Source of the DNA: an uncultured Eubacteriales bacterium
GTDB taxonomy: Bacteria; Bacillota; Clostridia; Oscillospirales; Acutalibacteraceae
DNA: 30,932 nucleotides
Reading direction: 5' to 3'
Assembly (NCBI GenBank): GCA_934446475.1
Contig: CAKSEH010000018.1
Location: 1 to 30,932, forward strand
A model generated the notes under the pieces. That model did no database searches. It saw only the letters and a program-made list of their open reading frames with translations, and was not told the DNA's origin. The position numbers were made by a program, and so were the translations under genes. Shown piece after piece: positions 1 to 7,279 of this stretch (position 1 is its first letter; each line of letters opens with the position of its first letter).

Positions 1-72
1 GGGAACAATAGGGCTCGAACCTATGACCCTCTGCTTGTAAGGCAGATGCTCTCCCAGCTGAGCTATGCTCCC
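1..72 (-). tRNA. tRNA-Val (anticodon TAC)
   Basis: Read on the minus strand this folds as a complete cloverleaf. The acceptor arms GGGAGCA and TGTTCCC pair with one G-T wobble. The D arm is TAGCTCAGCTGGGAGAGC. The anticodon loop is CTTACAA with anticodon TAC, and the T arm contains GGTTCGAGCC. TAC reads GTA, so it is a valine tRNA. The discriminator base and any encoded CCA would lie before base 1 and are outside the window. A leader of about 38 bases separates it from a strong promoter. Confidence 0.95.
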
Positions 73-117
73 ACATTCAGCGCTGGTTCGCTTTGTAACT
101 CACCGGCGACGAACATT

Positions 118-146
118 ATATTACCATAACACAGGATGAATGTCAA
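118..146 (-). promoter_or_regulatory. Promoter for tRNA-Val
   Basis: On the minus strand there is TTGACA (141-146), a 17-base spacer, and TAATAT (118-123). It points toward the tRNA and lies in the gap after the carboxypeptidase gene. Confidence 0.75.
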
Positions 147-192
147 GAGTTTTTTTATTGTTTTTCATTATTTTTTTGCGAAACTTTTTAAA

Positions 193-1305
193 TCACTTTG
201 CATAAGCCTTATAGAGGTTTATCTGATCATATACGGCGGGCCATCTTGAGGGAGCGTTAAGCCCCACACAAACATATTCTTTTCCGCTTTCCGATATTCC
301 GAAAGTTGCTATGCAGTAACCGGACTCGCCGGTATATCCCGTTTTTCCGCCCCTGATAGTGGCGTTTTCAGCTTCCGTCCCGTACATATATTTAAAGAGC
401 GTACTGAGCATATCTATACCGTCGGGATGCTGAGGAGTGCTGCTGCTTAGATATGTCTGAGCGGTTAATACCCTTTTACAAAGCTTGTCTTGCATAGCCT
501 GCCTTAAAATAACCGCAAGGTCCTCGGCTGTAGTATAATGGTCCTTATTGTAAAGACCTGTGCAATTAGTAAAATGCGTGTTTTTAAGACCTAATTCAGC
601 GGCTTTCTTATTCATCAGTTTCGCAAATTCCGCCTCGCTGCCCGATATTTTTACTGCAAGCGCCACAGCGGCGTCTCCTCCCGAGGGCAGTATTGTACCG
701 TACAAAAGGTCCGTCATTGTAATAGTCTCCCCCGATATAAAACCTGCAACGGTAGCGTCCTGTTCATAAAGGGGATCTGTTATATTATATGTCATTTTAA
801 AAGTATCGTCAAAATCCTTTATGTTTTCAACCGCAACAAGCAGCGTCATTATCTTCGTGGTCGACGCCGGATAGCAGCGGACATCGCTTGCCCTTTTTGC
901 GCAGATACGGTTTTCGTCAATATCTATAAAGACTGCGCTTGAACTTTTTATATCGTCCCCCATAAGGACTGTTTGTGAATCCGCCTTTGCAAACAAATCG
1001 GGTTCTTCTTTAACCACGCCTGCCGATTTACCGACAGAACTGACTGATCCCTTTTTTTCGCTCCCGGCATTACCGACGATCAAAACCATAAGTGCAACAA
1101 TTCCTGCTATAACGGCAATTACAGCGGCAGAAAAAACCGTTCGGGCAAAAATTGCCCGAACTTTTTTTGAAGATTTTCTCGGTTTAACTTCGGTCTGAGC
1201 CGTCGTTTCACCGATGTGTTCATTTTCAGAATTTTCCTTTTTTTCTCCGGAGAGTTCCCGCTCAAGCTTAGCAAAATACTCCCCGTAATCCTTATTTTCA
1301 TCCAT
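193..1305 (-). CDS. D-alanyl-D-alanine carboxypeptidase (penicillin-binding protein 5/DacF family)
   Basis: This serine peptidase of family S11 trims the terminal D-Ala from peptidoglycan stem peptides outside the membrane. A hydrophilic cytoplasmic tail (residues 1-50) is followed by one membrane segment (about 51-78), so it is anchored as a type II protein rather than through the usual C-terminal amphipathic helix. The catalytic SxxK is STTK at 148-151. The second motif reads SGG at 208-210 where SxN is usual. The KTG triad is in RGGKTGYTGESG near residue 317. At 370 aa it has the catalytic domain but little or no C-terminal domain. CGGAG lies 11 bases before the ATG. It is the last gene of a lemA-TPM-dacF run, 22 bases after the TPM gene, consistent with an envelope-maintenance operon. 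Confidence 0.9.
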   Translation of the reverse strand: MDENKDYGEYFAKLERELSGEKKENSENEHIGETTAQTEVKPRKSSKKVRAIFARTVFSAAVIAVIAGIVALMVLIVGNAGSEKKGSVSSVGKSAGVVKEEPDLFAKADSQTVLMGDDIKSSSAVFIDIDENRICAKRASDVRCYPASTTKIMTLLVAVENIKDFDDTFKMTYNITDPLYEQDATVAGFISGETITMTDLLYGTILPSGGDAAVALAVKISGSEAEFAKLMNKKAAELGLKNTHFTNCTGLYNKDHYTTAEDLAVILRQAMQDKLCKRVLTAQTYLSSSTPQHPDGIDMLSTLFKYMYGTEAENATIRGGKTGYTGESGYCIATFGISESGKEYVCVGLNAPSRWPAVYDQINLYKAYAK

Positions 1306-1327
1306 TTTGAATTAAACTCCGATATAT

Positions 1328-2140
1328 TTAAAAGCTTCTGCCGGCTCCGCCGCCTCCAAAGCTGCCGCCGCCTCCGGAGAATCCTCCGAAACCGCCGCCC
1401 GATCTTCCCGAGCCGCCCGAAAATCCTCCGGGACCGCCTATAAAGAATCCTCCGGCTCCGCCGAACGGACCGCCGCCTCTGAATATCTTTTTACGGAAGA
1501 TTCCGAGGAATATCGATACAATAATTATAAGAATAACCCACGAAACAATTACTTTTCCTATATATTCGTCGTCTTCCGAGCTATCCTGTGCTTCGTCCGG
1601 CGAAACATAGCCCTCGGGCGTTATACCGTATTCCCTGTAAACCTCGTTGACTACGGCTTTATATACCTCTTCCATACCCTTTGAAAAGTCATCGTCTTTA
1701 AGATACGGAATGGCATAAATATCGAGAAGTCTGCCCACCTTTGAGTCCGGCAGGGCACCTTCAAGTCCGTAACCTACAGAAATTTCTATGTTTCTGTCCT
1801 CGCTCGCAAGCAAAATAACGACGCCGTTGTCCTCTTCCTTGTTTCCGACGCCCCAGCTCCTGCCAAGGTCAAGCGCATAGTCCGCAGGGTCAACACCGTC
1901 TGTCGATTCGACCGTAACCGCAACGACCTGCGCACCTTTCGTCGCCTCATTTTCATAAAGCTCCTTGCCGTAGTTATATATACTGTCCTCATCGGAAGAA
2001 TCGATAACTCCGGCAAAATCGTTTACAAAAAACCTATCGGTTGCTTTAAGACTCTTTTCTTCGCTTTCGTCACAGCCGCAAAAGCATAAAGCTATCACCG
2101 CTGCGGCGATAAAAGCCGCAAATGATCGTTTAATCCCCAT
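1328..2140 (-). CDS. TPM-domain (YgcG-like) lipoprotein with glycine-rich tail
   Basis: The N-terminus is a lipoprotein signal with lipobox residues LCFCGC near position 20, so it should be lipid-anchored on the outer face of the membrane. Residues about 35-170 form a TPM domain (TLP18.3/Psb32/MOLO-1 family), with the conserved stretch VNDFAGVID and the WGVGNKEEDNGVVILLA region. A membrane helix follows (about 200-217), then a tail of nearly pure Gly/Phe/Ser repeats ending GGGGAGRSF. This architecture is the usual partner of LemA and here it directly follows lemA (11-base gap). No clear Shine-Dalgarno precedes its ATG, so translation may depend on coupling to lemA. The biochemical role of bacterial TPM proteins is poorly defined. 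Confidence 0.85.
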   Translation of the reverse strand: MGIKRSFAAFIAAAVIALCFCGCDESEEKSLKATDRFFVNDFAGVIDSSDEDSIYNYGKELYENEATKGAQVVAVTVESTDGVDPADYALDLGRSWGVGNKEEDNGVVILLASEDRNIEISVGYGLEGALPDSKVGRLLDIYAIPYLKDDDFSKGMEEVYKAVVNEVYREYGITPEGYVSPDEAQDSSEDDEYIGKVIVSWVILIIIVSIFLGIFRKKIFRGGGPFGGAGGFFIGGPGGFSGGSGRSGGGFGGFSGGGGSFGGGGAGRSF

Positions 2141-2151
2141 AAATTTAAATA

Positions 2152-2718
2152 TTAAAAGTTCACGGAAGGAACATTTTCGGCGCCTTGTGAGTTGGCAAAA
2201 TAATCAACCTTGTCAAATCCGAAAATGCCCGCAATTATGCTTTTGGGGAATTTTCTTATCTTAGTGTTATATTCATTCGCCGCCTTATTATAATCCCTGC
2301 GTGCGGTCGCTATACGGTTTTCGCTGCCGGAAAGCTCATCGGTAAGGGCGGTATATTGCGAATTTGCTTTAAGATCGGGATACGCTTCGGTTACCGCATT
2401 CACCCAAACACTTACCGCCTTATCAAGCTGCTGCTCTGCCTCCTGCTGCTCTTTTACGGTATTTGCCTTTGAAACCGCCGTTCTTGCCTCGGTTACGGCA
2501 GTATATGTTGATTTCTCATAGTCCGAATAACCCTTTACCGTGTTTACGAAGTTAGGAATAAGGTCCGCTCTGCGCTGAAGCTGGACGGATATTTGAGCCT
2601 GTGCGTCATTAACCTTTTCCTGCTCGCTTACAAGCCCGTTATAACCGCTTATAACTGCGATTACAAGTACAACTGCCACAGCTATCACTGCAATTAACGC
2701 TATTTTGCCTTTTTTCAT
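2152..2718 (-). CDS. LemA family membrane protein
   Basis: This is a LemA-family protein of 188 aa, the normal length. An N-terminal membrane helix (about residues 5-25) is followed by a helical coiled-coil domain. Family landmarks are the stretch YNGLVSEQEKVNDAQAQI and the RRADLIPNFVNTVKGY motif. The upstream ATG at 2722-2724 sits only two bases after AAGGAG, while the ATG at 2716-2718 has a normal 8-base spacing, so the later start is chosen. It leads the operon lemA-TPM-carboxypeptidase. LemA proteins occur widely beside TPM proteins; their molecular function is unknown. Confidence 0.9.
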   Translation of the reverse strand: MKKGKIALIAVIAVAVVLVIAVISGYNGLVSEQEKVNDAQAQISVQLQRRADLIPNFVNTVKGYSDYEKSTYTAVTEARTAVSKANTVKEQQEAEQQLDKAVSVWVNAVTEAYPDLKANSQYTALTDELSGSENRIATARRDYNKAANEYNTKIRKFPKSIIAGIFGFDKVDYFANSQGAENVPSVNF

Positions 2719-2761
2719 AAACATTTCTCCTTAAATTTACAGTATATTACAACATAAAACC

Positions 2762-2816
2762 AAAGGTCTCGAACCTTTAAAGAGGCTTTGCCGCCAACCG
2801 CATCAAAGTGCGGCGG
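2762..2816 (-). terminator. Stem-loops after trpZ
   Basis: Two stem-loops lie in the leader/terminator gap. One has arms AAAGGT/ACCTTT (2762-2778), followed on the minus strand by GGTTTTATGTT. The other is a GC-rich stem CCGCC..GGCGG (2791-2816) with TTTT after it on the plus strand. They probably end trpZYX transcription or attenuate read-through into lemA. Confidence 0.5.
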
Positions 2817-2825
2817 TTTTACATT

Positions 2826-2854
2826 ATTATACTATATAATTATTAACAAATAAA
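2826..2854 (-). promoter_or_regulatory. Possible promoter for the lemA operon
   Basis: TTTATT (2849-2854), a 17-base spacer and a perfect TATAAT (2826-2831) lie on the minus strand just beyond the trpZ stop. The weak -35 makes this tentative. Transcripts from it would cross both stem-loops at 2762-2816. Confidence 0.4.
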
Positions 2855-2857
2855 GTG

Positions 2858-3631
2858 TCAGTTTCCGCATTCTATACTTATTTCGTTGAAAATCCCCAAA
2901 ATATCCTCTGTTTTAAGGTTTTTCTTATCTTCGCCCGATTTATCAAGAATTATTTTTCCTTTATCCATCATAATAAGTCTTGAACCGTATTCGGTTGCGT
3001 GCCTTAAGTTATGAGTAACCATAAGTGCAGTAAGCGAATTTTCCTTTATAAGCGAATCGGTTATCTGCATAACGGTTTCGCTTGACTTAGGATCAAGAGC
3101 GGCGGTATGCTCATCCAGAATAAGGAGGTCAACTTTGGTCATACCGGCAATAACAAGTGCTATCGCCTGTCTCTGACCTCCCGAAAGCGCTCCCACCGGA
3201 ACACTCATACGGTCCTCAAGGCCCATATTGCACTTTTTAAGCAGTTCTCTGTAATAGTCTGCCCTTTTACGGCTGACGCCCTTTGAAAGCGAATAAATTT
3301 TATTTTTATTATCGGCAAGAGCAAAATTTTCAAGCACGGTAAGATTCGAACAGGTGCCCATTTTAGGGTCCTGAAAAACTCGGCTTATATATTTTGCCCT
3401 TTTATATTCGGGAAGTTTTGTAATATTTTTCCCGGCAAAAAAAACATCTCCCGAATCGGGCATAAGGGTTCCGCAAATAAGATTTAACATTGTTGTCTTC
3501 CCCGAACCGTTTGAACCCACAACGGATATGAACTCACCCTTATTGACTTTAAGACTGAAATTATTGAAAAGCTGAACTTCATCAACGGTTTTGCGATTAA
3601 AATAAGTATCTATATTTTTAAGTTCAAGCAT
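2858..3631 (-). CDS. trpZ: ABC transporter ATP-binding protein of the tryptophan (TrpXYZ-type) importer
   Basis: This is a cytoplasmic ATPase that drives amino-acid import. Walker A is GSNGSGKTT (about residues 39-47), the signature is LSGGQRQ, and Walker B is LLILDEHTAALDP with His after DE. DEH rather than DEP is common in this branch of ABC importers. At 257 aa it is full length. It overlaps the permease gene by 8 bases and has a GGGGG-containing ribosome site, so the two are translationally coupled. The substrate call comes from the Trp-specific T-box upstream of the operon and the family of the binding protein, not from this protein itself. Confidence 0.85.
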   Translation of the reverse strand: MLELKNIDTYFNRKTVDEVQLFNNFSLKVNKGEFISVVGSNGSGKTTMLNLICGTLMPDSGDVFFAGKNITKLPEYKRAKYISRVFQDPKMGTCSNLTVLENFALADNKNKIYSLSKGVSRKRADYYRELLKKCNMGLEDRMSVPVGALSGGQRQAIALVIAGMTKVDLLILDEHTAALDPKSSETVMQITDSLIKENSLTALMVTHNLRHATEYGSRLIMMDKGKIILDKSGEDKKNLKTEDILGIFNEISIECGN

Positions 3632-4568
3632 CCTGATTTGCCCCCTTTGCAGACTTTTTAAGCTTACTGCTTACAACAAGCGCCAAGGTGAATATAACAG
3701 CCATTATCAGCTTATTATATGCGCTCGGAACTCCGAGCTTCTGAGCCACGGTAAGACAGGCCTGATAAATGATCGCTCCGAAAATGACCTTTGTCGTCGG
3801 TTTTAAAAATTTGACCTTTGAAAACAGAGATGTACCTATAATAAGGGAGGCAAGACCTATAACTATCATACCTATTCCCATACTCTGGTTTACGTTTCCG
3901 CTTATGTGTGTATAAAGAGCTCCCGCAACTGCGGCAAAGCCGTTGCCTATGGCAAGACCTATTATTTTACTGTTTCCGGGGTCGCAGCCGAGCATCTTAA
4001 CAAACTGTTCGTTGTTGCCTGCTGCCCTGAGCAAAAGGCCGTTTTTCGTTTTAAGGTAAAAATCGAGCATAAGCTTGCAGATGAGCGCCACTATCAGGAA
4101 AATCAAAAGATCCCTGAGTGCAACCCCGTTTACTCTTGACGGTATCACATCGCCCATAAAAACATCGTGAAGCGTTTCAACCTTTCTGCCGAACGAGATC
4201 GATGTGCTTTCCTGACCGGAAAAATCACCTGTCATACCGGCGGCAGTTGCAACAAGGTTTACCGATATAAGACCTGTTGATACCAAAATTCCGCAAAGCA
4301 GCGGCCTTATTTTGAGTTTAACGTGAAGGATACCCGTAACGGCGCCGAATGCGCAGCCTACGGCAAACGAGCATATGAGCGCAATCCAGGGGTTTATCTT
4401 ATGACTTGCCATAAGTCCGAATACGACCGCCCCGGAAACGAATGTACCCTCAACGGTAAGATCGGGGAAATCAAGTATATAATATGATACATAATATCCC
4501 ATTGCTATTATCGAAAATATAAGGCCTGTTTCCAAAAAGACCTCAACCGAACCTAAAAATCCGAGCAT
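3624..4568 (-). CDS. trpY: ABC transporter permease of the tryptophan (TrpXYZ-type) importer
   Basis: This is a polytopic inner-membrane permease of the BPD_transp_2 type (branched-chain amino acid/sugar permease superfamily) with about eight hydrophobic helices across 314 aa. It forms the channel between the TrpX lipoprotein and the ATPase. AAAGGAG lies six bases before the ATG at 4566-4568, which encodes MLGFLGSVEVFLETG. The longer in-frame extension upstream lacks a ribosome site and covers a stem-loop, so it is rejected. It is the middle gene of the leftward operon and is separated from trpX by 316 bases with several hairpins. Confidence 0.85.
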   Translation of the reverse strand: MLGFLGSVEVFLETGLIFSIIAMGYYVSYYILDFPDLTVEGTFVSGAVVFGLMASHKINPWIALICSFAVGCAFGAVTGILHVKLKIRPLLCGILVSTGLISVNLVATAAGMTGDFSGQESTSISFGRKVETLHDVFMGDVIPSRVNGVALRDLLIFLIVALICKLMLDFYLKTKNGLLLRAAGNNEQFVKMLGCDPGNSKIIGLAIGNGFAAVAGALYTHISGNVNQSMGIGMIVIGLASLIIGTSLFSKVKFLKPTTKVIFGAIIYQACLTVAQKLGVPSAYNKLIMAVIFTLALVVSSKLKKSAKGANQDA

Positions 4569-4884
4569 ACTGTTCTCCTTTAGGCTGACGGGGATCAAAC
4601 CCGTCACACCCTGAAAATAATTTTTTGCTTTTTCTTAATTTCAATGCTTGTAATGCGACAGCATCACTGTGTTTTGTGCCCCGCCTCCGCAAAAATCCGT
4701 GTGACATAAATAAGCTGTCCGAAAGGTATGCTTTTGGACGGATTTTTATGTAAAGAGAAGCGACCTTATAATTACGGCAACCGAAAATATGCGGAAATCA
4801 CACTAAGAATTATCGTTTACCGAGTCTGTTTTTGCCCCACGGTACACCGTGGGGCAAAACTAAGGATATAAATTTAAATTTTAA
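4569..4884 (-). other. Structured intercistronic region between trpX and trpY
   Basis: No gene is seen in these 316 bases, but three inverted repeats are. A long hairpin with arms GTTTTGCCCCACGGT/ACCGTGGGGCAAAAAC (one bulged base) at 4828-4860 sits just after the trpX stop. A wider pair, AAAAATCCGT (4691-4700) and ACGGATTTTT (4738-4747), gives a T-rich 3' arm on the transcribed strand. A TGACGGG/CCCGTCA stem lies near 4583-4602, just before the trpY ribosome site. They would be expected to protect trpX mRNA or reduce read-through, giving more binding protein than permease. That role is inferred. Confidence 0.5.
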
Positions 4885-5850
4885 TTATTTAATGATCTGA
4901 ACATCTTTATAGCTTTCGGGGAGTGTCATCGAAAGCGAATTGAGAACCTTTTCATTTATTATCGGAGTAGCGTCAGTTATGGTCTTAACCGCCATCTTTG
5001 TTATATCCGCACCTTTGAGAACATCAGCCGCCATCGTACCCGTTACCTTTCCGAGAGCAACATAGTCTATAGAAACCGAAGCAAGACAGCCGTTTTTAAC
5101 CTGTTCTTCTTCCGAGCCGTATACAGGGATCTTATTCTTATCTGCCGCCGAAAGAACAACGGTTAAATTCTGAACAACATTGTTATCGGTGAAATTATTT
5201 ATGCAGTCAACCTTGGAAGCAAGCTCGTTTGCTGCCGCAGGAACATCGGAGGCGCTTTGAACTGCGGAAGCTTCAACTTTAATATTTTCCTTTTCGCATA
5301 TCTTTTTGAATGTTTTAAGGTTAGATACCGAGTTATCCTCAGAGGATGTATAAAGAATTCCTATAGACTTAACATCGGGCTGCATTGCCTTTATAAGATT
5401 AACCTGAGCCTCAAGATCAAGCACATCGCTCGTTCCTGTGCAGGCAGCGCCCGGATTATCGAGACTTTCAACAAGACCTGCGGCAACAGGGTCGGAAACA
5501 GCGCAGAATATTACGGGGATATCCGTATCGTCGGTTGCGGCAAACGCTGCCTTTGCGGCGGGAGTTGCTATCGCTATTATCATATCGTAATTCGAGGCTA
5601 CCATATTTTTCGCAAAGCTTGCGCAATCGGAATCGGCAGAGTTGCTTGAGCCTATCTGGTAGTCAACCGTAAAGTCAAGACCCGATGAATCAAGCGCTTC
5701 TTTTACACCCTTATAGCAATTATCAAGCGAAGGATGACTCATATACTGAATAATTCCTATTTTAAGTTTTGTGTCTTTTTTTGATGAATTACAGCCTACC
5801 AATGCAGCTGCGGTTAAAACGGCAAGTATTAAAGCGATTATCTTTTTCAT
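4885..5850 (-). CDS. trpX: Tryptophan (TrpX-type) ABC transporter substrate-binding lipoprotein
   Basis: This 321-aa extracellular binding protein belongs to the ABC_sub_bind family (PF04392). The signal peptide MKKIIALILAVLTAAALVGC ends in a lipobox, with lipidated Cys at residue 20. The mature protein has the family's periplasmic-binding fold, with segments such as KIGIIQYMSHPSLDNCYKG and VIFCAVSDPVAAGLV. AAAGGAG precedes the ATG. It is the first gene after the T-box leader, so its expression should rise when uncharged tRNA-Trp accumulates. The Trp assignment combines family knowledge with the UGG specifier; a related aromatic amino acid cannot be excluded from the protein alone. Confidence 0.85.
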   Translation of the reverse strand: MKKIIALILAVLTAAALVGCNSSKKDTKLKIGIIQYMSHPSLDNCYKGVKEALDSSGLDFTVDYQIGSSNSADSDCASFAKNMVASNYDMIIAIATPAAKAAFAATDDTDIPVIFCAVSDPVAAGLVESLDNPGAACTGTSDVLDLEAQVNLIKAMQPDVKSIGILYTSSEDNSVSNLKTFKKICEKENIKVEASAVQSASDVPAAANELASKVDCINNFTDNNVVQNLTVVLSAADKNKIPVYGSEEEQVKNGCLASVSIDYVALGKVTGTMAADVLKGADITKMAVKTITDATPIINEKVLNSLSMTLPESYKDVQIIK

Positions 5851-5987
5851 AATATTTTTTCTCCTTTATAAGAACGGTTTGTTTTATTTTCTGTGTTTGG
5901 TTTTACTTTTTTATCTGCGGCGTTACGCCATCGCCATCGAAAAACTGTTGATTTCAATTCAAATACCGTCCTTTCCGAAAATATAAA

Positions 5988-6274
5988 ACAAAAAAAGTCC
6001 TATCCCATAAAAGGGACAAGACTTTAAATAACTTAAATCCTGCGGTACCACCCTAAGTTGATGAAAAACATCCGCTCTGTTCCGTACTTAACATACGGCT
6101 CGCACTGTAACGGTTGCGATTCCGTCGGTTGCTACTTGCAGAAATGACATTCCGCTTTCGACCGCCCTCCTGAGTCCATTCGCCCGAGTATTCGCTGCTG
6201 CCATCCCACCGCCGGCAACTCTCTTAAAGTTTCAAAAACAGGTTACTATTCTCAGTCACAGGTTTAACTTTTAT
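5988..6274 (-). ncRNA. T-box leader, tryptophan-specific (UGG specifier)
   Basis: On the minus strand this is a complete T-box riboregulator. The Stem I base pairs CTGAG with CTCAG. Inside it the specifier loop has AGTA on the 5' side and CGAATGGA on the 3' side, closed by CCTG/CGGG. The triplet just before the conserved A is TGG, the Trp codon. The highly conserved T-box AGGGTGGTACCGC follows (6041-6054 on the minus strand). It ends in an intrinsic terminator. Uncharged tRNA-Trp is expected to stabilise the antiterminator and switch on trpXYZ, located about 140 bases downstream. Confidence 0.95.
5990..6025 (-). terminator. T-box intrinsic terminator
   Basis: The arms AAGTCTTGTCCC and GGGATAGGACTT are followed by a run of T residues on the minus strand. 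The stem lies just beyond the antiterminator sequence, as expected for T-box attenuation. Confidence 0.85.
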
Positions 6275-6280
6275 GTCGAT

Positions 6281-6309
6281 ATGATATCACCTTAAGTTTG
6301 ATTTGTCAA
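6281..6309 (-). promoter_or_regulatory. Promoter of the T-box/trpXYZ operon
   Basis: TTGACA (6304-6309), a 17-base spacer and TATCAT (6281-6286) lie on the minus strand. Transcription should start near 6274. The TGA stop codon of the upstream araC-type gene is contained in the -35 hexamer. Confidence 0.8.
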
Positions 6310-7094
6310 GAGTTTTTTGTAAAAATTTTTTTCTTATACTCTCCGGGCGTAATTCCGGTCGTCCTTTTAAAATTGGCATAATAACTTTGCACACTGTTAA
6401 AACCTGCTGCCGCCGCAACCTCGCAGGCAGGTTTGTCACAGAGCATTGCAGCCGTTTTTCTCACTCTTGCCGAACCTATAAGCTGTGAAAAGCCGGTTTT
6501 AAAATTCTTTTGTATAAGCGTTGAAAAATAACAGCGGCTGTAGCCCAAAGCCTTTGCGGCACTTCCGAGAGTAAGCTCCTCATTATAATGCAGTTCTAAA
6601 AACGAAAGAAGTTTGAATGAAAAATTATCCTTTATTTCGGGCACTGTGTTGTCGGTAAATTCTATTTCCTCGCTCACTCTTGCCGTTATATAACAGTATA
6701 TTCCGTTTTTAAGCGCCGGTGAAGCATTTTCGAGCATTTTAATATGATAATATATATCGTCCGTAAACTTACTTTTTCTGAAAATAAAAGAACCCGGTAT
6801 TCTGCCGTTTGCCGCATTTTCATATATTTCTCCGTATACGATAGGCATAACGGAGCAAACCCCGATATTTCCCCTTTGCCTTATATATTTGTGCACTGTC
6901 ATCGGAGGTAGGAAAAGAAGATCGCCGTTTAAGAGGGTGTATTCATTGCCGTTTATAACAATTTCTATTTCCCCTTTTATGCAATAAAGCATTTCTATCG
7001 AACGGTGAAAGTGAGCGTCACAATAAGTTTCGCTTACGCAAAAATAATCGTCATTATCCCTGTTGGCTTCGTAAAAAAAAGGAATTTCATTCAT
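6306..7094 (-). CDS. AraC family transcriptional regulator with cupin sensor domain
   Basis: This 262-aa regulator has an N-terminal cupin-like sensor domain (about residues 10-90; HFHRSIEMLYCIKGEIEIVI and the LLFLPPMTVHKY stretch). The C-terminal pair of helix-turn-helix motifs of the AraC/XylS family covers about 165-260, with LGYSRCYFSTLIQKNF and the AAGFNSVQSYYANFKRTTGITPGEYKK signature. Proteins of this build usually sense a sugar and activate a neighbouring gene. Here the neighbour is a divergent GH31 glycosidase, and paired direct repeats suited to AraC binding lie between them. GGGAGGT precedes the ATG. Its ligand is unknown. The stop codon overlaps the trp operon promoter. Confidence 0.9.
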   Translation of the reverse strand: MNEIPFFYEANRDNDDYFCVSETYCDAHFHRSIEMLYCIKGEIEIVINGNEYTLLNGDLLFLPPMTVHKYIRQRGNIGVCSVMPIVYGEIYENAANGRIPGSFIFRKSKFTDDIYYHIKMLENASPALKNGIYCYITARVSEEIEFTDNTVPEIKDNFSFKLLSFLELHYNEELTLGSAAKALGYSRCYFSTLIQKNFKTGFSQLIGSARVRKTAAMLCDKPACEVAAAAGFNSVQSYYANFKRTTGITPGEYKKKIFTKNS

Positions 7095-7118
7095 TTTAAT
7101 ACCTCCCTCTCCTGAAAC

Positions 7119-7147
7119 ATTCTACATCTTAAAAGAAAATATTGCAA
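7119..7147 (-). promoter_or_regulatory. Probable promoter of the araC-type gene
   Basis: TTGCAA (7142-7147), a 17-base spacer and TAGAAT (7119-7124) lie on the minus strand, 25 bases before the ATG. Confidence 0.5.
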
Positions 7148-7168
7148 ACTATTTTTAAGAAAACAAGC

Positions 7169-7210
7169 TTTTTTAATAAAATTCGAAACATTTTTTAATA
7201 AATTTCCAAA
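7169..7210 (+). promoter_or_regulatory. Paired direct repeats, candidate AraC-type binding sites
   Basis: Two 20-base copies starting TTTTTTAATAAA and ending CGAAA or CCAAA lie at 7169-7188 and 7191-7210, with a 22-base period (about two helical turns). They sit upstream of the glycosidase promoter and beside the araC-type gene. This spacing is typical of AraC-family half-sites. The repeats are AT-rich, so chance similarity is possible. Confidence 0.5.
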
Positions 7211-7229
7211 GTTATAAAAACAGAATTTA

Positions 7230-7258
7230 TTGTCAAAACAGTCTGTGTATGTTACCAT
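7230..7258 (+). promoter_or_regulatory. Possible weak promoter of the GH31 gene
   Basis: TTGTCA (7230-7235), a 17-base spacer and TACCAT (7253-7258). The poor -10 fits an activator-dependent promoter. Confidence 0.4.
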
Positions 7259-7279
7259 TTGACCGAAGGATGTGATCGT

